64,000 nt of DNA from Paracentrotus lividus. Its lineage: Eukaryota; Echinodermata; Echinoidea; Camarodonta; Echinidae. The DNA is taken from contig CALNVZ010001092.1 in the NCBI GenBank assembly GCA_940671915.1, positions 19,261 to 83,260 on the forward strand, given 5' to 3'. Position numbers and translations under genes: made by a program. Below, one piece after another: positions 23,911 through 35,844 of this stretch (position 1 is the stretch's first letter; each line of letters opens with the position of its first letter). The notes under the pieces were generated by a model, which was given only the letters and a program-made list of their open reading frames with translations, had not been told where the DNA came from and searched no databases.

Positions 23911-24832
23911 AATTATAATAACTTAGTAAACTAGTCTATTCGACTCACCTTATTTAAAATATTGATTTAGGGCCAATTTATGTTTTTGTGTTGTGTTTAT
24001 ATAAAAGAAGAAAGGACATTTTCCTTATACGAACATCCACGAAAGAGCACTTGAGAATAAAGTGTTATGATTAAATTTAGAGATAGGGTACATGCAGGTA
24101 ATATGAGCCAGCAGGTAATATGGGCCACCTGAAGCAAATCATGTCGTGACCGTCGACCGGTGACCGGTGATAATGTTGTTCATATGAACTGTATACGAAA
24201 ATCTATCATCGTGAGAGCATCTAATGCCGAAATTTCTCTGAGAAAATTGCTGAAAACCAACAAGGTAGGTAAAACTTACGGCAAATTTGTACCCTGATGT
24301 AAAATTTGATATTTCACAGAATGTGATGGTGAAAGCGTGTTTGAGGGGGTAACCTCAACTGTATATTTAGTAAGCTTATAGTTTCATTTTGATCATACTA
24401 GCGTGCACAAGTCAATTTGTTGTAGTGAAGGGGTGCTATGTGGCATTGAATGCTTGCCTGACATAGCAACATCAGTACAGGTAATATTAGGTGAGCGGCA
24501 AGAGGCCAAATTTTGAGACTTTAATGCACCTGACTGGATTAAAGCAACAAGATACCTTATTTCAAAGGAAATTTTCTGAATTTTTCGAAAATGAGCATAA
24601 AAATTGCCGCATCTTGTAGCATCACCATGGAAACTAGCTTCGAATAGGCCACGCCCATTTTTATGACAAAAATCATGAAAATTAAAGTATGGGTCATTCA
24701 ATTGGCCGTGTAAAATTTTTGGACATTGTTTGGGCTTGCCCTATGTTGAAACCAATAATAAAAATAAAATATAACTGAAAATTCCTCAATTACAATTCTA
24801 TAAAAAATTGAATTAAAATCAAAATCAATTTT

Positions 24833-26350
24833 GTTGCCTAGCAACAGATTTTTGCATAGCAACCATTTACCCACCTGCACAAATGTTGAAATTTCCTATT
24901 CCAAATGCAATTTCTATGTTTTTAAAGTTATAAAATCAAATTAATTTAGTTTTATTGGTGTAAATATGTTGATATGGATTGTAGAGGGATGACACAAAAT
25001 ATAAAAAACATACAAACAATGAATTGTAACGCAAATTATTGTTAAACAAACCCTTGTCATCATGAAAATATGTCAAATCTACGGTAAATCTGTATATATT
25101 CACTTGTATTTAACTCTATTCTGTATACACAGGGTTAAAAGGGTGCAAAATGAAGGTGTATATAAAGAAACAAACCACGATAACCCTTTACCTTAAAAAA
25201 AACCTTAAAAAAATACTTCAAATATTACATTTCTAAGCATCAATGGTGAACACTATGTTGCCTAGCAACCACTTTTTACCTAGCAACCATGTCTGTAAAA
25301 ATCTTATTTAGAGCATTAAACCAGTTTGTACTGGTATATATTGAAAGAAACCAAACATAAGTCCACTAACCTTATAAAAACTAATATATGACACATTTCT
25401 ATGCATCCATGGTGAACATTATGTTGCCTAGCAACCACATTTTACCTAGCAACCATGTCTGTAAATCACTTTTAGAGCTTTAAACCAGTTTGAACTTGCG
25501 TTATTTTGTTGTGGTTTTCTATAAACAGGACCCCAAAAGTTACAACCGTAACACTTTAATCCATTGTATCAAATTGATTGAAATTGTCATCATTAACAAA
25601 AAACATTTTACCTAGCAACTACCCCTCTAGATCATGCTTAAAGCTTTTAAGCAGTTTAAATTTAATATTCTGTCAGAGTATTTTATTATTTAAATAGTAG
25701 CTGCTACCCTATGTATACTATTATTTATTTGATTGGAATCACAAAGTTTTGTTATTGAGGAATTCGAAGAGATTTTCACAGCAACAACCTCATTTTGCCT
25801 AGCAACCGCACCTCTGTGGCATGTTTAAACCTTTAAGGCAGTATAAACTTGGTTATCTTGTCGGCATCTTTTATTATTTAAAGAGTAAGCCCTATCCCTA
25901 AATTATATACTTTTGTCATGTTAAAACCTCATATAATAAATTGCTTAGAAATTCACCTAGCAACCTCATATCTATATCATGCTTGAAATTCTTTAAGCAA
26001 TTATTGGTTATTTAGTAGGCATCTTGTCATTATTTACAGTAGGCCCTAAACTTTATACCTAACTATTTCTGCGGTGTTATAATCTCATTTGATAATTTGA
26101 GTGGAAATCAAACATTTTGGTGATGAAGAATTAACATAAAAATAAATATTCTACAGAAATATTTTAGCTTTTAAGCAGTTTAAACAGCGATTCTGTTGGT
26201 AATTTATATTCTCTCAACAGTACGCTCATACCCTAAATACTCCTATAGTAATATTTCTACCTCTTATCATATTTAATTCAATTGGAATTTTTGTTGTTGA
26301 AGAATAAGAAGGAATTTCCATAGCAACATAATATATTTTACCCAGCAACA
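24833..26350. promoter_or_regulatory. cluster of RFX X-box-like motifs, left arm
   Basis: Full palindromic words GTTGCCTAGCAAC occur at 24833, 25257 and 25423. Each is followed about 10-20 bp later by a half-word of the type CTAGCAACC or ATAGCAACC. Further half-words are at 25610, 25796, 25955 and 26340. The full word fits the RFX X-box consensus GTNRCC-N(0-3)-RGYAAC exactly with a one-base spacer. Whether RFX proteins bind is an inference; the motif could simply be structural to the repeat. Confidence 0.5.
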
Positions 26351-26477
26351 ACAAACATATTTTATACAAATCACACAACTTTTGCCTGATAATATGGTCT
26401 GAAGTGGACCATCCGGACCGATGGTTCTAGAATATCTCTCCCAGAGGACAACTTAAAGGCGCGATCACAAACCTAGT

Positions 26478-27267
26478 TCCGGGGCCCAGATGACGTATAG
26501 CATAAGTCGATTTCACAATTTTTGTATGAGCTGCACGCAATCTTTTTCCATAGGATAGCTCCGGACCCTTTACAAATTAATTGCTTAAAATCGGCCTTGA
26601 ACATAGACTAATATATCCTAGTTTGGTTCATTTAAATTAAGAATTTTGATTTCGGTATCAGCAATAACAGCCGAGTGGCATGAAGCACAGATTCTCATTC
26701 AGAGGACTGTAGCTCGATCCCCTAGAATTTTTTCCATTTTTTTTTGTTTAATTTATGTAAGCAAACCTGTTTAACAAAACATCTGAATCTGAAACAAACA
26801 AAGAAACAAACAAACATTCAATAATAATAAATTAATGAACAAAATAAATTGCAGGACATAGTTTAGCTTGTACATAATGATCAGAAGCCATTAAGGGGCC
26901 CTGGAGGGGGTAGCAGGAGAGTCGCACGGGAACCGTATCGAAAGAGGCCCATCGATATTTTATTTCGAGAACTGACTGAAAAAACCGACGGAGCCCGCCT
27001 GGTTACCGGCAGCGACCCGTCAGGCTACCGGTAGGACCTCGCTCGGGTCCTTTTGGTGACTCCACGGGTTTCCTACGGCCTACCGGGTTCAGAAAAACGC
27101 CGGGGAAATCGAGAGCATGCAGTAGGTCTTCCCAGTTCCCCATACATTTATAGCATGACTACTGGAAAATATTCCATTGTGCATATAAAATCGTAAGGGA
27201 GCCGGCCGGGAACCGTACGTAATGGTCAAAATGTCTTTTCCTACTCACCGTACGGGCCCCGGAATCA
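26478..27267. mobile_element. possible short element with TTCCGGGGCCC ends
   Basis: The 11 bp word TTCCGGGGCCC near the left edge is matched by its complement at the right edge. The inside is more GC-rich than the surroundings, with GGGAACCGTA words. Around 26665-26725 a stretch containing GCCGAGTGGC and later GCTCGATCCCC resembles the A and B boxes of a degenerate tRNA-like sequence. Both calls are weak. Confidence 0.3.
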
Positions 27268-27369
27268 AAGATTTGGGGTTAAAGGGATAAAGACAATAGC
27301 TGGTCTCTATCAAAGTCGCTCTATGGGCCCCAAGCACGAACTATGATCGAGGCATAAGACACATCCCAC

Positions 27370-28680
27370 TTGACAACTTTCCCTCAGGACAACTCCCATG
27401 GATGACATATTTCCCGGGGAATGGTTCCCCAGAGGACAACTACCCCGATTAAATCTAATCTGGAGGACAAGTCCCCAAGAGGACAACTCCCCAGAAGACA
27501 ACTCCCCAGAAGACAACCACCCCCAAGGAAAACTTCCCCGGTTGACAACTACCTGGAGGACAATTCCCCCGATGGACAACTCCTCCAGAGGACAATACCT
27601 CTGATGGACAACTACCACGGAGGACAAATCCCCTGGAGGACAATTGCCCTGATGGACAACTCCTCCAGAGGACAATACCCCTATGGACAACTCCTCCACA
27701 GGCAATACCTTTGATGAACAACTACCACGGAGAACAACTCCTCTGGAGGACAATTCCCCTGATGGGCGACTCCCTGGAGGACAAATCCTCTGGAGGTCAT
27801 TTGCCCTGATGGACAACTCCTCCAGAGGATAATTCCCCCAATTGGCAACTCTTCCGGAGGACAAATTCCCTGGAGAACAACTGCCGTGATGGACAACTCC
27901 CAAAAAGGATATTTCAACATGTAATGACAAACAGTATTGGTGACCGGAATACAGCAAGATTGTTTTGACCACACCCAGAGGAACGGTACAATTTCCCTTT
28001 CTCTCTGTTTTCTAAGCAGACCTGAGTAAATGGTATCCAAGGTTAATGTCCTCTCGAACATGATGAGTAGTAGAAGGCAAAGTTGAGAAAATGAAGAAGG
28101 ATGATATTCAGAAAAGGCTACAGATTTGTTATGTTCTTGAGTGTACTTCGATCGTCGCAAAATTGGAAACAAAAGGATGAAAATTTCTTTTGAATAATTA
28201 GCAACTATGCCACAAATCACTGTGTAAGCTATAAAAACCTCCTTAAACCATCCCTATCCCTGTTTGTCATCCCTGAGGAGCTCCTCCTGGAGAACAGTAA
28301 TGAGAAGCACTAGAATAATTCATTTTCATGTATATTACCAGGGAAAAGAGAAAGGGCTGGCATTAAATAAATATTTTGTCCTGAAAGCATTTAAAGTGAG
28401 GTGAGATGTCCTTTGGGGGTTATCCTCTAGGGGAGTTTTCAATTGGGGGACCTGTCCTCCGGGGAGTTTTCTCCTGGGAGTTGTCCTCTGGAAGGATTTG
28501 TCCTCTGGAGGGAGTTGTCCCCTGAGGGAGCTGTCCTTTGGGGGAGTTATGCACCAGAGGAGGTGTCCTTCGCGGAGATGGCCTACGGGGAGCCGTATTG
28601 CAGGGGAGTTGTCACCAGTATGTCCAAGGGAGTTGTCGGGAGGGAGTCCTCCCCTGTTATCCTCTAGGAGACATGTCCTG
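27370..28680. mobile_element. foldback-like element with GGACAACTCC repeat arms
   Basis: The left arm (about 27370-27905) is a run of repeats such as GGAGGACAACTCCCC and GGACAACTCCTCCAGA. The right arm (about 28405-28670) is the same family inverted, e.g. GGGGGAGTTATG and GGAGTTGTCCTCTGG. The unit is about 18 bp, which keeps all frames open and explains a 220-codon minus-strand frame. The interior (27906-28404) has no recognisable gene. It shares its arm family and a flanking AT-rich word (AAAGCATTTAAAGTGAG) with 1340-3175. Confidence 0.7.
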
Positions 28681-28689
28681 ATACAGTGT

Positions 28690-29480
28690 TCGGTAGCTTC
28701 TTCATTGCATGCATATTATGCTTAACCTGATATCACACATTGAGATTAGCTTCATTGAGTTTAAGTAGTTCATAATCATGTTAAAAGACAGAGAAATATG
28801 TGTACAAACCAGCTCAAGCGCGTGGACTTTAAATTTCTTCAAATTTTAACAGAACCAGATGCATTGATCGGGATAGCCTGGGTTGGGGAGCCTCAAACAA
28901 GATGAGTAATGTCTAGAAATCTACCCTTATAAGGATGGCATATTGTCATGCTTGGACAACACTTTGCGGATACTACAGAATTTGTACATGTACTGGAGCG
29001 GAGGTCTCAGTGGTCACTTGCCATTTTGGCCAGCGATCTTTTTTTCATAACCATAACCATCAAGAGCCATCTTTTATTTATAAGCATCCTACATGAGATC
29101 TAATGGCCGTCATCATGTTGAAATGACCAGTCTGGAAGAGGGGAAAATATCTAATATTTTGGGATTGAAATAAGGTTCAGTCCTATGTGGCTAATCCAGA
29201 GAGTGTTGTCTAACTTCACCCCTATCGGTAGCTTTCTATCAGATAGCGTACTTGGTGTAACCCATTATATGCAACCCCAGATTTTTATAATGGTGATTAA
29301 AGTCTTGGATTTCAAATAAAGATTAATCGCATTTGATAATAATCATCCCCATGTGCAGAATGTAAGTTGTAGACCTACATGTATCACTCTCAGTCAGGAT
29401 TGTCCACTTCATGACTTACGACCATATTTCCGGGCGAAATTTATGTAGTATAATAGTATTTAATTTTTTTTTTTTTATTG
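28690..29480. other. unassigned DNA in the foldback centre
   Basis: I see no gene, terminus or repeat in this stretch beyond a poly-T run at about 29466-29478. Confidence 0.4.
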
Positions 29481-29836
29481 CTACTACACTGTAGGTAAAA
29501 TTTGATTGAAGCTATGGAAATTCCTTTTAATATTTCAGGAACAAAAAGTGGCGACCCCTATCAAGTCAATATGATAGGAGGTGATAATATCACTTAAAGA
29601 GTAGGGCCTATTTGGGGTTTGAGCCTACTGTTTCTAAGAGAATAAAAGTTGCCTACAGAATAACCAAGTTTAAAGTTTAAATTGCTTAAACGCTTTATGA
29701 TATAGAGGTGTAGTTGTTATGTAAAAAAAAAATGATTTTAAAGCAAGAGCAAACTAACCAACATTCTCACTGACTGTGTGTTATAAAAAGCTAGTCTAAA
29801 AATATACCCTTTGAGATACCTATCAATAATACAGTA

Positions 29837-30102
29837 ATAATTATACTTGCTTTATAGCGCTTAACACTTTATCAGAAGTCTCTAAGCACTCTACAATTAT
29901 GCAGCATAATTACCCTTGCTTTAGCCATGCAGCTTTTACGCGCGCTGCGTTTCAAGGAATAAATATTTCTACCAGGTCCCCATTCACCTCACCTGGGTCG
30001 AGTGCAGCAAATTGTGGATGAATTTCTTGCCGAAGGAAATTAACGCCTGCGACCCTCTGATTGAAAGGTGAGAGTCAGAACCACTACACCACGACGGTTC
30101 CC
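29837..30102 (-). mobile_element. tRNA-derived SINE
   Basis: On the minus strand it starts with a tRNA-like head containing GTGGTGTAGTGGTTCTGA (A-box-like). The B-box region follows the words AGAGGGTCGCAGGCG but is damaged. The body has CACTCGACCCAGGTGAGG and the tail GCGCTATAAAGCAAG. The 7 bp word TACAGTA flanks it on both sides (29830-29836 and 30103-30109) as a target-site duplication. It inserted into the right arm of the 7.6 kb foldback. Confidence 0.75.
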
Positions 30103-30707
30103 TACAGTATATAAATCAAATTGGGGAACTAAAATGTTTTGAGGGGAAAATTATATGTTTCGTTAATTTGTAACATAATTATCGCGGTGTGAATCTAGTG
30201 ACTAGAAAAAAAGTGTGGTATCATTCAAATTGGTCTGCAGTATGAGACTAAACTGCTCAGGATATTGCATTATGGGTTAGGAATCAGGGCAAAATTCAGT
30301 GACTTGAGGTGATGCTATAGAAGGCTTTTGGTTCGTCTTGGCTATATTGTCAATTTTCAATAAAAAATGTTGCAATTCCATTAAAATTGGAAAAGTGAGA
30401 TTATAACACCATAGAAATATATAAGGCCAACTATTCCAAAAAATAAAAGACCCCCACAAAACAACCAAGTTTTAACTGCTTAAAGGGTGTAGATAATTTA
30501 TATATTATATATTTCTCAGTAAATTTCTAATTCTTAAACAACAAAATTTTGCAACTCCAACCAACTATATGACATTCTAACACTACAAAAGTATATATAA
30601 ATTAGGGATACATGTACATGTAGGTCTTACTGTTTGAATGATAAAATACGCCAATAAAATAACCAAGTTTATACTACTTTAAAGCTTTAAACATAGCATA
30701 GAGGTGC

Positions 30708-31703
30708 GGTTGCTAAGTAAAATTTTGTTGTTGTTATGGAAATAACTTATAATTCCTCAAAAACCAAACATCATGATTCCAATCAAATGAATAGCACTAT
30801 AGGGTACCACCTATTATTAAAATAATAAAAGACATTGACGTAATATATGTTAAGTTTAAACTGCTTTAAAAGCTTTAAGCATGATCAAGAGGGGAGGTTG
30901 CCAGGTAAAATGTTGTTGTTGCTATGGAAATTTCCTCTGCATCTTCAAAGAATGACAATATCAATGAATTTTATTAAAGTATTACAGTTCCAAGTGTCTT
31001 TTGGAGTCCTGTTCATAGAAAACCCAACAAAATAACTCGAGTTGAAACAGGTTTTAAGCGCTAAATACGATTTACAGACATGGTTGCTAGGTCAAATGTG
31101 GTTGCTAGGCAACATAATGTTCACCATGGATACTTAGAAATGTGTCATGTTTGAAGTAATTCTAAGGTAAAAGGTTTTATGGTTGGTTTATTACAATATA
31201 TACCCGTTCTAACTGGGTTTAAGCTCTAAATACGATTTACAGACATGGTTGCTAGGTAAAAAGTGGTTGCTAGGCAACATATCGTTTACGAAGGATGCTT
31301 AGAAATATGTCATATTTCAAGTATTTTCTATGGTAAAGGGTTTTATGTTTGGTTTCTTTCAATATATACCTTCATTTGGCACTCTCTTATCCATGTGTAT
31401 ACAAATATTGTTAAAATACAGTTGAATATATACAGATTTACAGTAGTTTTGTCATATTTCCATGATGACAGGGGTTTGGTAAGGTGATGTTTAACAAAAT
31501 TTTGCATTGCAATTCATTCTTTATATGATTTTTTTCTTTTGGTGTCGTCCCTCTACAATCAATATCAACATATTTCAACCTTGAAACTAAATTAGTTTGA
31601 TTTTGTAACTTTAAATACATAAAAATTCCGTTTGGAATTGGAAAATTCAACATTTGAGCAAATGGTTAAATGGTTGCTAAGCAAAAATCTGTTGCTAGGC
31701 AAC
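30708..31703. promoter_or_regulatory. cluster of RFX X-box-like motifs, right arm
   Basis: Full words (GGTTGCTAGGCAAC or the 13 bp core) lie at 31100, 31265 and 31691, mirroring the three in the left arm. Half-words are at 30708, 30896, 31082, 31247 and 31672. The spacing and pairing with half-words are kept as in the left arm. Confidence 0.5.
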
Positions 31704-32050
31704 AAAATTGATTTTGAATTTACTTCAATTTTTCATGAAATTGTAATTGAGCAATTTTCAGTTATATCTATGGTGTTTTCAACACAGGGCAAGCCCCCAA
31801 AATATACAAAACTCTCAATCGGCCAATTGAATGACCCGTAATTTAATATTTATAAATTTTGTCATAAAAATGGGCGTGGCCTATTCGAAGCTAGTTTCCA
31901 TGGTGATGCTAGAAGATGCCGCAACTTTCATGCTCATTTTCGGAAAATTCCGAAAATTTCCATTAAAATAAGGTATCTTGTTGCTTTAATCCAGTCGGGT
32001 GCATTAAAGTACAATAAATAAGCCTCTTTGGGGATTTCGCCGCTCACCTA

Positions 32051-32299
32051 TATGGGCCGTCCAAAATGGCGGAAATGATTCTGGTACTTAGTATTGGGAT
32101 GAGGCATTAATCTTTTTGCTACGATTTTTGGGGGTATATTCACAGTATATAATCAAATAACTTATTGTAGGCCCATATTGATTTGTATAATGAAAATAAT
32201 ATTTAAACAATATTTTTAAATATATTTAAAAAAGAAATAATATACAAAATACAAAACAATGAAATATATGGTCAAAGTATTTACTGAAGGGTCTTTTAA
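32051..32299. other. short unassigned spacer
   Basis: AT-rich sequence between the end of the 7.6 kb foldback and the right outer arm. Nothing is recognised in it. Confidence 0.4.
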
Positions 32300-32353
32300 T
32301 TATATGGACTTCATGTCGGAGTGGAATCAAATAAACTAATAGTGATCAAGAGC

Positions 32354-32408
<55 letters not shown>

Positions 32409-34516
32409 AAGATATATTGCTAAAAAATATCCCAAATTACATTTTGTTTATGTTTGTTAGAAAAATCAAAGAAATAAAGAAAATTGAGAAAAGAACATAT
32501 TTCATAATCCGTTATAAAGTTTGTTCATGTAAAACAATTCACATTGTATGATAAAACTTGTACTTTTACATTAAAAATTATTCATGATATATAATGTGAA
32601 TATGTAACTACATAATAACTACAATATAAATATTCAAATTTTGTTATTTATTACAAAAAAATTCTGATGTCAATAGAATCATGTACAATAATATTATAAC
32701 GCTACTACAAAACAGGGCCTTGTTACCAAATATATACGCCATGAAATTGTCTTAGGTCTAGACGTACTTGTAACAGGTTCATATTTTACCTGACATTTAC
32801 TTCAATACTTTAATGGTGTCCAAACGTGAATCCACAAATTTCATTGTTATATTATTTGGTTGTGTAATGAATGTTATGACATCAAATACCATCTTTAAAT
32901 GCTTCAATGTTTGTTGTTGTTTTTTTTTGTTTTTGTTTTTTTTTTTGGGGGGGGGGTGGGCGGCAATGTTGCAGACTGTGACATGTAAAAAAAAATGGAA
33001 TTAAAGTGGGCTGAAGATCTCCAGCAAATTAAGATTTGAACATATGTAAATACGGAGTTCATAAAATATTAACAAATGATGTGATAGGATCCTTGTCTCT
33101 ACTCGCGTATTGAAATGAATATTATTTATGCATAGGCCCTACTTGAAATTTGTCTTGTCAGTAATCATGTGACCTAATTATAAAACGCCAATTTTGGTCG
33201 GCCACTTGTATTAGTTTCACTATGGCACTCTACATTGGAACCCTTTATCTTTATCTTTTGGCTCATTTAATTTATGAAGTTTATACAACTGCGTTCATAA
33301 AGTAAATAAATATTTAGTTATACATGTATATAAGGAATCACAGCAAATAACATGATGTGATTATATTTGAACTTGCTATCTCTTTCCTTGGTAATGATTT
33401 ATACCTTCTGTAAAGAAACTGAAGGTCGAATTCAATAAAAAATAATATTAAGTAAGTAACTACATTGTTACGATGATGAGAAAAATGAGAGCCCAATGCG
33501 CTGACAACTTTGAAGTGTCAACGGTCGAGTGGTTTATCAACTTGACTAGGGAACTTAAGGTCGTGAATTCGATCTTCCACACAACTTTTACGTCAACGTC
33601 CTGGAGCGATAAAATTATGAACTCTCCATTAGGTGCTTTGATGTGTATTGGTAGGATGCAAACACCGCCATTTTTTTTTTGTATGTGTTTGGAGTAGCGC
33701 AATTAAACTTTTAAATGGGTGGGGGGGGGGGGGGGGGGTCTGCATCTAAAAATTATATATATATATATATCTTAAAGTAATGAATTACGACCAACTATGT
33801 TCAACGTGTGTGATAAATACCGCGAGTCGTAATCTTTTCTTCTTTTTTACTCACTAAATGGGCGAAATAATTTTGAGTTTACGATTTACACGGCAATAAT
33901 ATACATTGAACATGTTTAATAAAATAATTTTTGGTACAAATAAAGTTGGGAACAGGGCATAGAGTTTGTTTAAAAATTCATTATTATACCCTAGTGAGTG
34001 TTTGGCTGTAAACTTCCCTGGCGGGGTGCAGTGAGTATATATTCCATGTATATAAATAAAAATAAATAATTTGTGTGATAGAAGTTAAATCATTGGAAAG
34101 GTGCGTTGAGCTTGCGGTATGAAATAAATAATATCATCAGGCCCATTTTTCATAATAGCATTAAAGTTGAAAATTAACTTTACAATAATTTGTTTGTAAA
34201 CTGTATACCCGGTGCAAGTTTGTAGACAAAAAGTTTGCTCGCATCACAACTTTAAGTTGCAAGTTGAACACGCCTCATCATTAATGCAAGATTACATGTG
34301 TATAAATCGCACGCGATATTTAATCACTCAATATTTTACTAGGAATATGTTGTTTTCTCTGGTTTACCATCAAATCAGGCATGACACGCCATTCACGCGA
34401 CTACTCACATGACAGCCAGTTGTGGAAAATATCATTAAATAATTAAGTGTATGATATAATTCATCATTGACAACTTAATTGACAAATTACATGAATACCA
34501 TGACTATATTTATATA

Positions 34517-34530
<14 letters not shown>
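32300..34530 (-). repeat. right arm of the 2.3 kb long-range inverted repeat
   Basis: Inverted, colinear copy of 7183-9498. It differs by a 50-base A run (32357-32406) where the left arm has a T run interrupted by A, by a G run at about 33720-33739 against a shorter C run, and by lack of the 97 bp duplication. The high similarity implies a recent origin or gene conversion. Confidence 0.85.
33473..33697 (+). other. 74-codon open frame, partner of 8041-8262
   Basis: Counterpart of the minus-strand frame in the left arm, with a few residue changes and one extra F codon in a T run. No domain is recognised and there is no evidence that it is expressed. Confidence 0.15.

Positions 34531-34588
<58 letters not shown>
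34519..34588. repeat. long TA microsatellite
   Basis: About 35 uninterrupted TA repeats, followed by interrupted GTATA/TGTATA words to about 34672. It marks the outer edge of the right inverted arm. Confidence 0.95.
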
Positions 34589-34591
<3 letters not shown>

Positions 34592-34689
34592 TGTGTGTGT
34601 ATATGTATATGTTTATATATATGTGTGGATATGTATATGTATATGTATGTATGTATATATAAATATATATGTATAGGGGCCATTCCACG

Positions 34690-35770
34690 GTCGGGAGGAC
34701 ATTTGTTGTTTTCTTCTCTTTGCTTTATCTCAAATTCAGGTAGTACTTTGGGCTTTACACTCCTCTGAAATTATTATTACAATGGGGGACACAGATTAAG
34801 TTTAATTTTACCTTCAAATTGTATGTAGGAGAATCCAAACTCTACATACTTTGAAGCATGTGGGACTACATGCAATTTTGAAAAGTTTTTTAGACTTTGA
34901 CAGAGAACTATAATTCCTTTTGCAATTTTTCCAACTGGATAATCTGTAGAATAAGAATAAGGGGCCCAAAAATTGATCTAGATCAGCCAGAAAGGAAGCA
35001 CCGTGATACCATAGGGAAATTTGTCGACAGACTCTATGTACAGTGCCCAATGCCAAACATTTTAAGCATTGGGGATTGCAGAGTGTCTGCTGAACGTCCG
35101 TAAAGTTCCAATTAAAATTCGCAATATTTACCTAAATTAGCTTGAAAGGACAAATTCAGAATCCTATGTGACAATATATTCACCTTAGTCCAAAGGAACA
35201 TGAATTAACAATGGTAGACGTTTGAAGAGGTGAAAATTGCCCCCCAGATGTCTTTAACTGATATTAGAAATGAGACCCTATGAACCTAAAGAGTGATTTT
35301 TCACACATTTTGATAAAGGGCTACAAAAAAAGCAACAACAAAATTTTTTAACATAGTCAACGAGTGGTTTTTCAATTATAGAGGGGGCGCACGTCCCCTG
35401 CGCCCCTGCCTGGATCTGCCACTGTATGGGGTTTTTTGTCAATTTTTTGCAAAAATGTGCAAGTTTTACTCTTGATGACTTTTACGATATTTATTATTTT
35501 TGAAAGGATATAGCTATTAGGCTTTTTCCCGACAAGTTTAAGTTTATTCCAAATTCCATTAATTTCTTTAATCCGTTGGCAGGATCTAGAACTTATGCTT
35601 TTAATATGTCAATAGTAAGATATCAAAGGTAAAGTTGTATGATATCTAAAGATATAACAAATAAGCACATTACTCATATAATTGATTTATTTCTTAAATC
35701 TTTTAATAGGGTTAAGAAACAAGCACTTGTACATTTTTATTTAATAATAATCTGTCCTGTGATATGTTTG
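34690..35770. other. unassigned DNA with an isolated MITE end
   Basis: Overlapping 68- and 80-codon frames on opposite strands (34814-35103) look like chance. At 35405-35421 the word CCTGGATCTGCCACTG resembles the right end of the hAT-like MITE at 36354-36543; no left partner was found. Confidence 0.35.
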
Positions 35771-35777
35771 TCTACAG

Positions 35778-35844
35778 TGGAACGCCAAACTGTGTTGCCT
35801 GTCACTATTTCCATGAGGACGGCATAGGAGATTGCAGTGATTGA
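35778..35844 (+). other. possible 3'-terminal exon of an unrecognised gene
   Basis: A pyrimidine-rich stretch ending TTTGTCTACAG (AG at 35776-35777) looks like a splice acceptor. The frame entered at its second base reads GTPNCVACHYFHEDGIGDCS and one more residue before a stop at 35842-35844. It is cysteine- and histidine-containing. An AATAAA word at about 36265 could be a poly(A) signal. No upstream exon was found and no family is recognised, so this is weak. Confidence 0.2.

Larger units (their letters stand above)
19584..23997. mobile_element. candidate 4.4 kb TIR element
   Basis: A perfect 15 bp inverted terminus, AACACAACACAAAAA, lies at 19584-19598 and inverted at 23983-23997, with TA immediately outside both. 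Those are Tc1/mariner-style boundaries. The inside holds only other repeats and no transposase. Because the termini are short and A-rich, a coincidental pairing cannot be excluded. Confidence 0.4.
24488..32050. mobile_element. 7.6 kb foldback element with tandem-repeat arms
   Basis: The ends are TAGGTGAGCGGC at 24488-24499 and its complement at 32039-32050. The left arm (to about 26390) and right arm (from about 29500) are colinear inverted copies. Examples are the AATAGGCCACGCCCATTTT stretch near 24645 against 31868, and the paired GTTGCCTAGCAAC words. Within the arms the sequence is organised in repeats of about 170-190 bp. The 3.1 kb centre contains another candidate element (26478-27267), a short-repeat foldback (27370-28680) and unassigned DNA. 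A SINE sits in the right arm. No intact gene is present. The superfamily and target-site duplication are not recognised. Confidence 0.75.

Noticed and set aside
24833-26350. CRISPR-like array (regularly spaced palindromic words)
   Set aside because: Spacing of about 170-190 bp with related spacers, in an evidently eukaryotic repeat. Spacers are not unique and no cas genes are present.
27310-27972. 220-codon minus-strand frame
   Set aside because: It coincides with an array whose unit is about 18 bp, a multiple of three, so all frames stay open. The peptide is a low-complexity repeat.
34814-35103. Overlapping 68- and 80-codon frames on opposite strands
   Set aside because: No domain, no splice context and mutually exclusive; likely chance.
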